From Undibacterium cyanobacteriorum (GTDB taxonomy: Bacteria; Pseudomonadota; Gammaproteobacteria; Burkholderiales; Burkholderiaceae_D): a DNA stretch of 64,000 bases. This document shows, piece by piece, positions 46,259-54,358 of this stretch. The notes under the pieces are model-generated. The model ran no database searches. It had not been told where the DNA came from and saw nothing but the letters and a program-made list of their open reading frames with translations. Where the stretch lies: contig NZ_CP133720.1 in assembly GCF_031326225.1 (NCBI RefSeq), forward strand, positions 1,116,001 through 1,180,000, written 5' to 3'. How positions within the stretch are numbered: position 1 is the stretch's first letter; every line of letters starts with the position of its first letter. The position numbers were made by a program, and so were the translations under genes.

Positions 46259-46732
46259 ATGGGAAAATATACGATCAATGTCAATGGTCAGGCGCGTTCG
46301 CTCGACTTGACACCAGAGACACCATTGCTGTGGGCTTTGCGTGACTCGCTTGATTTAGTCGGCACTAAGTATGGCTGCGGGGTTGGTCAATGTGGCGCCT
46401 GCACCGTGCACATCAATGGTGTGCCAAGCCGCTCTTGTATGACGCCAGTGTCGAGCGTAGGTCGACAAAAAGTCACCACCATCGAAGGCCTTGATCCGAA
46501 ACATATGCACCCAGTGCAACAAGCATGGCAAGAGCTCGATGTGCCGCAATGTGGCTATTGCCAAGCTGGCCAAATGATGACTGCTGCCGCGCTGCTGAAG
46601 GATAATCAAAATCCAAGCGATGCCGATATCGATGCGGCGATGGGCGGAAATTTGTGTCGCTGTGCGACCTATTTACGGATACGTGCTGGTGTACATCGTG
46701 CTGCTGAAATTGCGCGGAAAGGAAAAAAATGA
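46259..46732 (+). CDS. [2Fe-2S]-binding subunit of an IorA-type molybdenum hydroxylase
   Basis: A 157-residue electron-transfer subunit. The N-terminal ferredoxin-type cluster is in GTKYGCGVGQCGACTVHING (three Cys) plus SCMTPV; the second cluster is in QCGYCQAGQM and NLCRCATYLRIR. ATG at 46259 has GGAGGA upstream. Its last codons overlap the start of the molybdopterin subunit gene by four bases. IorA-type enzymes oxidise isoquinoline or aldehydes; the substrate here is unknown. Confidence 0.92.
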   Translation: MGKYTINVNGQARSLDLTPETPLLWALRDSLDLVGTKYGCGVGQCGACTVHINGVPSRSCMTPVSSVGRQKVTTIEGLDPKHMHPVQQAWQELDVPQCGYCQAGQMMTAAALLKDNQNPSDADIDAAMGGNLCRCATYLRIRAGVHRAAEIARKGKK

Positions 46733-49032
46733 AGACGCCAGAACTCGTTCAAACTGCTAACGCGGTGGCTGATCTGAATGTCCCATCGCATCTCGCCAGA
46801 AGAAATTTTCTTAAGCAATCGTCTGCACTAGGTGCAGGATTGGTGCTCGTAACGCAGCTCGACAATGATGCCTCGGCCCAGACCACCGTGGTCAAAGCTG
46901 ATAATTTGCCGCCCACTTCATCGAATGAATTTAAGCCCAATGCTTTCATACATATCGCTGAGAGTGGCAAGGTGACGCTGGTGTCGAAGCAGCCAGAAAT
47001 CGGGCAGGGTATCAAGACATCTTTGCCCATGGTGATCGCCGAGGAACTCGAAGTGAATTGGAAGGACGTGCAGATCGTTCAAGCCGATTTTCATCCTAAA
47101 TACGGTGATCAATTTGCCGGGGGCTCTTTGTCGACGCCGATGAACTACAACGAGTTCCTGAAACTCGGGGCAACCGCGAGAACCATGTTGATTCAAGCGG
47201 CAGCCGCCCAATGGAAGGTGTCTGTCAGTGAGTGTTACGCTGAGATGAGTAAGGTCTATCATAAGCCGAGCAAGCGTAGTCTCGGTTATGGAACTTTAGC
47301 GTCTAAGGCTGCCACCTTGACGATGCCTGATGCCGGTAGTGTGGTGTTGAAGAAACCCAATGAATATAAGTTGCTCGGTACGCGTGTTGGTGGTGTCGAT
47401 AATGCAGCGATTGTGAGCGGTAAACCTTTGTTTGGCATCGACGTCAAGTTGCCAGGCATGGTGTATGCCGTGCTGGAAAAGTGCCCGGCCTTTGGCGGTA
47501 AAGTGTTGAGTGCAAATCTCGATGCAATCAAAGCCTTGCCAGGTGTACGTGATGCATTTGTGTTGGAAGGAACGGCCAATCTCAATGGACTCATGCCCGG
47601 TGTGGCGATTATTGCGGAATCGACATGGGCAGCGTTTAGCGCGCGCAAACAACTGAAAGTGCAATGGGACGAAGGTGAAGTCGCTCAGCAAAATTGGGAT
47701 GATTTCGTCAAGAAAGCCGACGAACTATCGAAACAAGCGGGAACCATTACTTTGCGTAAGGACGGTAACATCCAAGAAGCGTTTGCCAAAGCCAGCAAGT
47801 TGGTGGAAGCGAAATATGTGTACCCCTTCATTTCGCACGCCAGCATTGAGCCGCAAAATTGCACCGCTTGGTTCAAGGAAGAGAGTGGTGAACTTGAATT
47901 GTGGGCGCCGACGCAGAACCCTGCAGCAGGTCAGAACATCATTACGAATGTTTTAAAGATTCCTAAAGAAAAAATCATCTTACACATGACGCGCAGTGGT
48001 GGCGGTTTTGGACGTCGATTAAGTGCGGACTACATCATCGAAGCTGCGGCCATTGCGCAGCGTGTCAAAGGACCGGTGAAGTTAATGTGGTCGCGTGAAG
48101 ACGACATGCGTCATGATCATTATCGTGCTGGTGGTTTCCATTTCTTGCGTGGTGCGGTTGATCAGAAAGGTAAGTTAAGTGCATGGCACAACCATTTCGT
48201 CACCTTTGCCAATCGTATTACGCGAGACGGTAAGAGTATTCTGCAACCGGGAAGTGGAGCTAGTTTATCCGGCGATGAATTTCCAGGTCGCTGGTTAGAG
48301 AACTGTCTGCTTGAACAAACGCCGATGGAGTGTGGCATTCCGATGGGGCCGTGGCGTGCACCAGGAAGTAATGTATTTGCTTGGGTATTTCACAGTTTTA
48401 TCGACGAGTTAGCGCATGCTGCGGGACGAGATCCTTTGGAGTTTAGGCTGGAAATTTTAGGCGACAAAGAAATCATGCCCGGCACTGGCGAACGCGTACA
48501 AGCGTACAACGTGGCACGTATGCGCCGAGTTTTGAAAGAAGTGGCGGAGAAGGCTGGCTGGGGTAAGCGCCGTTTCCCGAAAGGGCAAGGGCAGGGCATA
48601 GCTTTTCATTTCAGTCATCGCGGCTATATCGCTGAAGTCGCCGAGGTCACGGTCTCAAAACAAGGTGAGTTAAAAGTGGATCGCGTGGTGGTCGTGACCG
48701 ATATCGGTTCACAAATTGTGAATCTCAGTGGTGCCGAAAATCAGGTGCAGGGCTCGGTGATTGATGGTCTTAGTACGCTGATGTATCCTGAATTGGATAT
48801 TCAACGTGGTCGCATCGTGCAATCGAACTTTGATCAGTATCCATTGTTGCGCATGCCGGATACTCCGACCAAAGTCGAAGTGCATTTCCTCAAGACGGAT
48901 TACCCTGTGACTGGTCTTGGTGAACCTGCCTTACCGCCACTCGCGCCAGCGGTTTGTAATGCCATCTTTGCGGCGACAGGAAAGCGAGTTCGCACCTTGC
49001 CTCTGGCACGTAATGACTTACGTTGGACTTAG
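46729..49032 (+). CDS. Molybdopterin-binding subunit of an IorB-type hydroxylase (Tat substrate)
   Basis: A 767-residue large subunit. The N-terminus has a twin-arginine signal (ARRNFLKQSSALGAGLVLV), so the enzyme is exported folded with its partner. Conserved parts include GQGIKTSLPMVIAEEL, GGGFGRRLSADYIIEAAAIAQ and GLGEPALPPLAPAVCNAIFAATG with the catalytic Glu. It resembles isoquinoline 1-oxidoreductase beta and periplasmic aldehyde oxidases without an FAD subunit. No cytochrome c partner follows. It is translationally coupled to the iron-sulfur subunit. Confidence 0.92.
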   Translation: MKTPELVQTANAVADLNVPSHLARRNFLKQSSALGAGLVLVTQLDNDASAQTTVVKADNLPPTSSNEFKPNAFIHIAESGKVTLVSKQPEIGQGIKTSLPMVIAEELEVNWKDVQIVQADFHPKYGDQFAGGSLSTPMNYNEFLKLGATARTMLIQAAAAQWKVSVSECYAEMSKVYHKPSKRSLGYGTLASKAATLTMPDAGSVVLKKPNEYKLLGTRVGGVDNAAIVSGKPLFGIDVKLPGMVYAVLEKCPAFGGKVLSANLDAIKALPGVRDAFVLEGTANLNGLMPGVAIIAESTWAAFSARKQLKVQWDEGEVAQQNWDDFVKKADELSKQAGTITLRKDGNIQEAFAKASKLVEAKYVYPFISHASIEPQNCTAWFKEESGELELWAPTQNPAAGQNIITNVLKIPKEKIILHMTRSGGGFGRRLSADYIIEAAAIAQRVKGPVKLMWSREDDMRHDHYRAGGFHFLRGAVDQKGKLSAWHNHFVTFANRITRDGKSILQPGSGASLSGDEFPGRWLENCLLEQTPMECGIPMGPWRAPGSNVFAWVFHSFIDELAHAAGRDPLEFRLEILGDKEIMPGTGERVQAYNVARMRRVLKEVAEKAGWGKRRFPKGQGQGIAFHFSHRGYIAEVAEVTVSKQGELKVDRVVVVTDIGSQIVNLSGAENQVQGSVIDGLSTLMYPELDIQRGRIVQSNFDQYPLLRMPDTPTKVEVHFLKTDYPVTGLGEPALPPLAPAVCNAIFAATGKRVRTLPLARNDLRWT

Positions 49033-49082
49033 TGGGGCTACCTCGGTGTGAGTCTTGCTAAAAGCCTTGCACCTACCGGCGA

Positions 49083-49118
49083 AAACGGCATCGTCCTTTG
49101 TCAGGAGATGCCGTTTTT
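49083..49118 (+). terminator. Intrinsic terminator after the molybdenum hydroxylase genes
   Basis: AAACGGCATC pairs with GATGCCGTTT around a 14-base loop, followed by a T-rich tract. It lies about 50 bases after the stop codon. Confidence 0.8.
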
Positions 49119-49192
49119 CTTTGGCTCGTTCTTGTGACAGGACGATGCTCGTGCGGTCAATGCCACTGCTACTGCCACTGCCAGTGCGGTTT

Positions 49193-49798
49193 CTAGTGCA
49201 GCTTATTTCGCACAGCTTTTGGGGCGCTCGTTTGGCGTTTTGCAGTTTTGGCGGGCTCTTTCGTAACGACCGCCGTGGCTTGCACTTTTGATTTTCGTTG
49301 CGCTACTTTTTTGACTGAATCTGCCGCTGATGGCTTGCTCGCTTCCTCGGGAGTAAGGTTAACAACACGATTCAACGAGGGTGCGAGGGTGGTTAATTGT
49401 GTGAAGTTAAATTGCGAGAAAGGTGTGCTGACAGAAAATTGATCAGGCATTTGCCAGCTTTGCGCAAACAAACCAGTCGCCTTTTTGACGGCATCATCGA
49501 CGATACTTTGCAAACACACTTGCGCCTGATTGCTTTGTTCAAACAAGCTTTGCAACCGCGCACTCAAGTTCATCATGAGTTCGTCGGAAGGTTTGCCACT
49601 CCAGAGATCTAATTGCTGCTGCCATATTGAATCGGCCACGTTCTGCCAGATTTGATGGCAGGTTTCCGTGTAACGATCGATGTCTTCACTCAATAATTGC
49701 GTTAGATCTTGGAAGTTGGCCAGCTGACTCTCCAAAGGGCTGAAAGTGCTTGCGCTATCGTGTAGACCTGTGAAAGGGAACTGCTTTGCTGAGAACAT
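49193..49798 (-). CDS. Phasin-like protein with basic Ala/Lys tail
   Basis: A 201-residue helical protein starting MFSAKQFPFTGLHDSAS; ATG at 49798 has AGGAG upstream. The central region (LESQLANFQDLTQLLSEDI, MMNLSARLQSLFEQSNQAQV) resembles phasins, which coat polyhydroxyalkanoate granules, and the C-terminus (KKVAQRKSKVQATAVV, KTAKRQ) is basic and disordered like PhaF/PhaP tails. No PHA synthase is in the window. The assignment is by pattern only. It is convergent with the molybdenum hydroxylase operon. Confidence 0.6.
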   Translation of the reverse strand: MFSAKQFPFTGLHDSASTFSPLESQLANFQDLTQLLSEDIDRYTETCHQIWQNVADSIWQQQLDLWSGKPSDELMMNLSARLQSLFEQSNQAQVCLQSIVDDAVKKATGLFAQSWQMPDQFSVSTPFSQFNFTQLTTLAPSLNRVVNLTPEEASKPSAADSVKKVAQRKSKVQATAVVTKEPAKTAKRQTSAPKAVRNKLH

Positions 49799-50072
49799 AT
49801 CGAACTCCTGCACAAAAAATGGTGAAATATAGCTACGAATTTTGCAATGCAATATCGTCGATTTTAGGCTTGATTGGTGAAAAATGCGAGATGTATGTAG
49901 GATATATTGTTGCGATGCATGATATGTGGATTGCCGGACACAGTTGGTGTTGCTTGGCGCTTAATGAACTCACTAAAAAACGAGCTTTAAGTTGGTTTCT
50001 CGAGGTGAATGCATCCCTTTCAAATGAAGGACCGAGAAAAGCTCGTAAAATATGGTTTTTATAGGAGCAAGT

Positions 50073-50477
50073 ATGTCGGTCGAGCGAAAAGATTCTGATC
50101 AAGATGGAACTGTAAAACAGCAAGATCGATTTGATGATCTTGAATCCCTGCGTTTAGCCTTACGCGAGTTTGTCGATCAAAGAGCTTGGCATCCCTTTCA
50201 TACTCCCAAGAATTTGGCCAGCGCGCTCAGTGTAGAGGCATCAGAGTTGCTTGAACCCTTTCAGTGGTTGCAACATGGTCGCGCCGACGAGTTAGGTGAA
50301 GCCGGCCTGCGAGCTGTGAAGCATGAAATGGCAGATGTGTTGAATTATCTGGTGATGTTGGCCGATAAACTGGACGTTGATTTGTTACAAGCGACCCGCG
50401 AAAAGATAGCACTGAACGCCATCAAATATCCTGTTGAAAAAGCTTTCGGCACTTTGAAGAAATACGATCAACTTTAA
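50073..50477 (+). CDS. MazG-like nucleotide pyrophosphohydrolase
   Basis: A 134-residue all-alpha NTP pyrophosphatase. MazG-type metal-binding acidic residues are seen in SVEASELLEPFQWLQ (ExxE) and HEMADVLNYLVMLADKLDVD (ExxD), as in dCTP pyrophosphatase 1 and RS21-C6. It probably hydrolyses dCTP or modified deoxynucleotides to protect DNA. ATG at 50073 follows AGGAGC. It precedes the WbuC-like gene by 78 bases. Confidence 0.9.
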   Translation: MSVERKDSDQDGTVKQQDRFDDLESLRLALREFVDQRAWHPFHTPKNLASALSVEASELLEPFQWLQHGRADELGEAGLRAVKHEMADVLNYLVMLADKLDVDLLQATREKIALNAIKYPVEKAFGTLKKYDQL

Positions 50478-50555
50478 GCCGAAGCGCATCAGCTTTTTGC
50501 TAACCTCGGTTGGCACGCTCTATCGCAACCCGAACCTCAAACTTGGAAAAACTTT

Positions 50556-51026
50556 ATGGTACAACTGATTGGTCAAACGACTGTGCGAGAACTCTCAAAA
50601 GAGGCTTCGCAACAACCGCGCCTGCGTAAGAACTTGAACTTTCATGCAAATAATGAGGCGCAATGCCATCGTTTGTTGAACGCACTCGAACCTGGAACCT
50701 ATGTGCAACCACATTGCCATTTGGATCCACATAAAGAAGAGACTTTGGTGGTGTTGTCGGGACGATTTGGCGTTTTGATTTTCGACGCCACTGGCGCAGT
50801 GACTGAGACCGCGATCCTTGCACCGCAATCAGAACATTTTGGGATTACGATTCCTGTCGGGACTTTTCATAGTATGGTGGCGTTAGAGAGTGGTTCGGTG
50901 TTCTTTGAAGCGAAGGCGGGTCCTTATGTACCGATCGCTGCAGAGGAGAAAGCGCACTGGGCACCAGCAGAGGGAGAACCGGGATGTGCCGACTACCTCA
51001 ACACTATGCTACGTCATTTTGAATAG
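50556..51026 (+). CDS. WbuC-family cupin fold protein
   Basis: A 156-residue cupin. The sequence RKNLNFHANNEAQCHRLLNAL and PGTYVQPHCHLDPHKEETLVVL shows the double His metal site; ITIPVGTFHSMVAL has the third. WbuC proteins accompany O-antigen and capsule clusters in many bacteria but their chemistry is not established. No polysaccharide genes are nearby. It is the last plus-strand gene before a convergent hypothetical. Confidence 0.87.
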   Translation: MVQLIGQTTVRELSKEASQQPRLRKNLNFHANNEAQCHRLLNALEPGTYVQPHCHLDPHKEETLVVLSGRFGVLIFDATGAVTETAILAPQSEHFGITIPVGTFHSMVALESGSVFFEAKAGPYVPIAAEEKAHWAPAEGEPGCADYLNTMLRHFE

Positions 51027-51087
51027 TGCGTGAAAGCAGCAAATTGGGCACGATCGTTATACGAAGTCTAGGTCGTGCTTGTTTGAT

Positions 51088-51528
51088 TCACTCATGACTG
51101 TGGTGACGGGATTTTTCGAGAAATTCACGATGTGGATATTCGTCTACGCAAATTGGAAATCCCTTTTGCGTCAACCAATCACAAGCACTTTCCATATCGC
51201 TGAAGTACGCGACTTTGTCGCTCGGGTATTGGCCTGTTTGTTGCTGATGAATTTTCTTCTTCAAGGCGCTCGGAACGACGATTGCCAAACCTTGACAGTT
51301 GTTGGCGAAGGCCCATTCCCGCATCCCTGGAAACATCTGCAGGCTTGAGGCGGTCGACATTTCCCAACGTTCGGCGTTGGTGAGCCCAGCCCAAGCCTGA
51401 TCCGTTGGCGCTTTGTTTTTGGTTTCCTCAAAAACCGCTAAGGTGCCTTCATCATTGAAAATGCCTGCTGTTGTTCGTACTAATACGTTGCGAACCACAG
51501 TGATTTCCCATTCGCCATGAATTTTCAT
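51088..51528 (-). CDS. Hypothetical protein (possibly STAS/SpoIIAA-like)
   Basis: A 146-residue soluble alpha/beta protein starting MKIHGEWEITVVRNVLVRTTAG. The alternation of strands and helices, with SLQMFPGMREWAFANNCQGLAIVVPSALKKK, recalls SpoIIAA-like/STAS folds, but I cannot assign a family with certainty. No membrane segment or signal peptide. It is alone and convergent to the WbuC gene. Confidence 0.6.
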   Translation of the reverse strand: MKIHGEWEITVVRNVLVRTTAGIFNDEGTLAVFEETKNKAPTDQAWAGLTNAERWEMSTASSLQMFPGMREWAFANNCQGLAIVVPSALKKKIHQQQTGQYPSDKVAYFSDMESACDWLTQKGFPICVDEYPHREFLEKSRHHSHE

Positions 51529-51870
51529 TGCTTGTCGTATGAACTTGTTATGGCATTATTTTACGTCAATTCTCGGCTTTCTCTAAATGGCCGCACCATC
51601 TCGATTGGATCCTTAAAACGATCCGTATCTGCACGAAGTATTATTTGATAGTACTGCTTGTATAGTCTTTATCAACCTTCCACTTTCGATTGGCGTCTTG
51701 TAAATGCCTTTGCCATGATGCCTCCAACGACAGCACAGCACGACTGTGAAGATCGTCAGGAATGCGTAAATTCGACCCGTTGCAAAGCTCTCCGGATAAG
51801 GGTTTTGAACACAAGGCGGATTTCTGTATGTGGTTATTGAAAGTCTTTTTAATTGGAAGTTGAGAAAATT
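51529..51870. other. Intergenic region upstream of the outer-membrane barrel gene
   Basis: About 340 bases. I see no supported small gene or known RNA. It should hold the promoters of the divergent hypothetical and barrel genes. Confidence 0.4.
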
Positions 51871-52449
51871 ATGTTGAAAAAATCTTTGTTAGTTGGTGCA
51901 GTAAGCTTGGCAGCGATGTTGGCTTCTGGCGTGGCTTCTGCGCAAAACGTGTATGTTGGTGGCACTGTAGGTCAAGCTAAATGGAACGACGATTGCAAAG
52001 CAGTTTCTAAGTGCGACACAAAATCGAATGCCTTCAAGTTGATCGGTGGCTACAATTTCGATAAGAATTTTGCTTTTGAAACTTCCTTGTTTTCCCTGGG
52101 AAAAATCACTGCGTCAGCTCCTTTGGGCAATGCTATCGCCAGTGCGGAAGTGAAAGCGTCTGGTATTGATTTCGCTGGTGTTGCGAAAGCGGATTTCACA
52201 GATGAATTTGGCGGTTTTGTGAAACTTGGTGTGTCTCGCGTCACGACGTCGGCGAAAGGCAATGTGGGTAATTTGCTCGGTTTCTCCGACGACACCACTT
52301 CCACACAACCAGTTGGCGCTTTAGGCTTGACTTACAAAGTATCAAAAGACTTGGCTTTGCGTGGTGAGTTTGAAACACGCCGTGTGAAGCTTGGTAGTGA
52401 GAAAGAAAATGTGAACACTTTCTCTGTTGGTATGCAATACAGTTTCTAA
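51871..52449 (+). CDS. Small outer-membrane beta-barrel protein
   Basis: A 192-residue protein with a signal peptide (MLKKSLLVGAVSLAAMLASGVASA) and an eight-strand OmpA/OmpX-like barrel pattern of alternating hydrophobic residues (NVYVGGTVGQAKW, FKLIGGYNFDKNFAFETS, VGALGLTYKVSKDLALRGEF), ending FSVGMQYSF with a terminal Phe that signals outer-membrane insertion. Two Cys (DDCKAVSKCD) could form a disulfide in the first loop. ATG at 51871 is chosen for its proper signal peptide. A terminator follows. Confidence 0.88.
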   Translation: MLKKSLLVGAVSLAAMLASGVASAQNVYVGGTVGQAKWNDDCKAVSKCDTKSNAFKLIGGYNFDKNFAFETSLFSLGKITASAPLGNAIASAEVKASGIDFAGVAKADFTDEFGGFVKLGVSRVTTSAKGNVGNLLGFSDDTTSTQPVGALGLTYKVSKDLALRGEFETRRVKLGSEKENVNTFSVGMQYSF

Positions 52450-52539
52450 TGTAGTTTTGGGAGTGCCAGAAAGTCGACACCTCGTTTGGTGCTCCCGCTG
52501 AGCGTAAGCTTAAGTTTTGTAAATAGATCCTACCGGTTG

Positions 52540-52571
52540 ATGCGCCATTCTTGTGATGGCGCATTTTTTTA
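52540..52571 (+). terminator. Intrinsic terminator after barrel gene
   Basis: ATGCGCCAT pairs with ATGGCGCAT around a short loop, followed by seven T. It lies about 90 bases downstream of the barrel stop codon. Confidence 0.85.
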
Positions 52572-52605
52572 TGCGCGTTCGAAGCTCTGTAATTACGAAA
52601 ACACG

Positions 52606-52643
52606 AAAAAAATGCAAGCCTAGCGACACACTAGAACTTGCAT
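52606..52643 (-). terminator. Intrinsic terminator after ohr
   Basis: On the minus strand, ATGCAAG pairs with CTTGCAT, with an inner CTAG pairing, followed by a run of seven T. It lies about 20 bases downstream of the ohr stop. Confidence 0.82.
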
Positions 52644-52660
52644 TCAGCGGCGACGATTTT

Positions 52661-53080
52661 TTACAGAACGTTCAGTGTAACTTCAATATTGCCACGTGTT
52701 GCGTTGGAATAAGGACAGACTTCGTGGGCCTTGTTCACTAGAGCCAATGCCGCCTCGCGTTCTAGACCCGGCAACGATACATTGAGTTCGACTGCTAGGC
52801 CAAATCCACCTTGGCCATTGGGGCCAATACCAACTTTTCCATTCACACTTGTTTCTGCTGGTAAGCTCAATTTTTGAGCCGCCGCGACAAATTTCATGGC
52901 GCCGATGAAGCAAGCAGAGTAGCCCGCGGCGAACAATTGTTCTGGATTCGTACCTTCGCCGCCAGCGCCACCAAGTTCACGTGGCGTACTGAGTTTGACG
53001 CTGAGTTTTTGATCGTCAGAAACGGCTTGTCCATCACGACCACCAGTCGCAGTAGCATTGGCTGTGTACAAAATTTGCAT
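52661..53080 (-). CDS. ohr: Organic hydroperoxide resistance protein
   Basis: A 139-residue thiol peroxidase that reduces organic hydroperoxides with lipoyl proteins as electron donors. The reactive pair is Cys57 (GYSACFIGAM) and Cys122 (AHEVCPYSNATRGN). The N-terminus MQILYTANATATGGRDG is typical. It is downstream of ohrR on the same strand, 228 bases apart, with palindromic candidate operators in between, so it is probably repressed by OhrR and released by peroxide. Confidence 0.96.
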   Translation of the reverse strand: MQILYTANATATGGRDGQAVSDDQKLSVKLSTPRELGGAGGEGTNPEQLFAAGYSACFIGAMKFVAAAQKLSLPAETSVNGKVGIGPNGQGGFGLAVELNVSLPGLEREAALALVNKAHEVCPYSNATRGNIEVTLNVL

Positions 53081-53179
53081 GATAAATTCCTCTCATTGGA
53101 AAGTTAAAAGTTTTCTGGCTTGATGATGCGAGCTTTGGCATGAATGCGGTTTTATTCATGCATGGAATTATGATAGCGC

Positions 53180-53206
53180 ACAATTCAATTGTTCGCAATT
53201 TAATTG
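53180..53206. promoter_or_regulatory. Two adjacent OhrR-type operator candidates upstream of ohr
   Basis: ACAATTCAATTGT (53180-53192) and CAATTTAATTG (53196-53206) are both perfect inverted repeats around one central base. They resemble the TACAATT-AATTGTA type operator described for OhrR in Xanthomonas and relatives. They lie 100-126 bases upstream of the ohr start. Confidence 0.7.
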
Positions 53207-53215
53207 ATGCTTGTA

Positions 53216-53240
53216 TTTATTAATCGCAGTGATTAATAAA
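53216..53240. repeat. Perfect 25-bp palindrome between ohrR and ohr
   Basis: TTTATTAATC, five bases, then GATTAATAAA: ten-base arms in perfect inverted orientation. It is AT-rich and next to the OhrR operator candidates; it could be a further regulator site or a weak hairpin after ohrR. Confidence 0.7.
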
Positions 53241-53308
53241 CTTGATGATTGTCCGAAGGCTGGGTTTTCTGGGGTTGGCCGAGACGAAGACGCGTTATTT
53301 TTGCGGGT

Positions 53309-53770
53309 TTACTCAATGGCGTTATTGAGCAATTCTGTGCGTAGTTTGACGAGTTCTTGTCGCATCTTGTGTAAATTTGCTGCGCTTTGGCCGCTCGCAC
53401 ATAGGATTTGTTCAGGAATATCTTTCGCATGGTTGCGCAGCAGTTTTCCTTGGCGTGTCAGTGAAATTCGGACTTGACGTTCATCTTCTGGATCGCGTTG
53501 GCGTTGAATCAGCTCTGCTAATTCCATACGTTTCAAGAGCGGGGTGAGGGTGCCCGAATCGAGGAATAAAAGTTCACCAATCTCTTTCACTAATAAGTGA
53601 TCCTGCTGCCATAAAGTCAGCATCACAAGGTATTGTGGATAGGTGAGTCCAATTTTATCGAGCAGTGGCTTATAGGACTTGGTCAGGGCTAGCGAAGTTG
53701 AATACAGAGCGAAGCAAAATTGATTTTCCAGCGCGAGTAAATTGATTTCATTTGGGTTTTGCGTTGCCAT
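53309..53770 (-). CDS. ohrR: Organic-peroxide sensor repressor OhrR (MarR family)
   Basis: A 153-residue MarR-type winged-helix repressor. The reactive Cys19 is in LENQFCFALYSTS and a second Cys124 in QILCASGQS, so it is of the two-Cys class (as in Xanthomonas OhrR Cys22/Cys127) that is switched off by a disulfide. The DNA-binding wing is in DPEDERQVRISLT. ATG at 53770 has GGAG upstream and is chosen over an earlier in-frame ATG. It controls ohr and probably itself. Confidence 0.95.
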   Translation of the reverse strand: MATQNPNEINLLALENQFCFALYSTSLALTKSYKPLLDKIGLTYPQYLVMLTLWQQDHLLVKEIGELLFLDSGTLTPLLKRMELAELIQRQRDPEDERQVRISLTRQGKLLRNHAKDIPEQILCASGQSAANLHKMRQELVKLRTELLNNAIE

Positions 53771-53886
53771 GATCGTACTCCGAAAATGCATTGAGTCAAT
53801 TAGATTTCCAGCACTGATAGCATAGAAAAGTGATGTGTAAGGCGCATTATCAAGTGCCGCGGCTTTACTGGCAAGTCAGCACTGCC

Positions 53887-54357
53887 TTAGCGTGGCAATA
53901 GATCCGGTGCAACGATCGTTTTCAGATAAGTTTTGAGGCCTTCAGCGGCGTGTTGTTTTTGGCTAATCCACCACACGCTGCCTTTGCGTATGGCGCACTG
54001 AGGCTGAAATGGTTGAATGATGAGGGACGCTGCTTGGCCGAGTCCAGGTTGGTGTCCAACGATTAAGACAGGATCACGACTCTCTGGCCAATTTGCCACT
54101 GCAAGTATGTGTTCAGGCTTGGCCTCGGGAGCTAGTTCGTCCATGATTTTGTATTTGCGACCAAGGGCTTGTACTGTCTCGATCGTGCGAGTACTTGGAC
54201 TGACCAAGATTCGGCAGCCCTCTGGCAACATACTATCCAACCAAGTCCCCATTTTATTGGCTTGCTTGCGGCCCTTCGGGGTCAGACGACGAGCCAAATC
54301 GTCCATTCCGTGCACTAGATCTTCCGCTTCAGCGTGTCGCCATAAAATGAGATCCAT
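53887..54357 (-). CDS. sixA: SixA-type phosphohistidine phosphatase
   Basis: A 156-residue histidine-phosphatase superfamily protein: RHG-type motif RHAEAED (His at residue 8), LTPKGRKQANKMGTWL, ILVSPSTRTIETVQAL and IVGHQPGLGQAASLI with the second catalytic His. SixA removes phosphate from His on the Hpt/phosphotransfer proteins. It begins one base after the ppk1 stop codon, so the two are co-transcribed; the pair ppk1-sixA next to pst is common in Betaproteobacteria. ATG at 54357 is chosen for the family N-terminus. Confidence 0.9.
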   Translation of the reverse strand: MDLILWRHAEAEDLVHGMDDLARRLTPKGRKQANKMGTWLDSMLPEGCRILVSPSTRTIETVQALGRKYKIMDELAPEAKPEHILAVANWPESRDPVLIVGHQPGLGQAASLIIQPFQPQCAIRKGSVWWISQKQHAAEGLKTYLKTIVAPDLLPR

Positions 54358-54358
54358 C

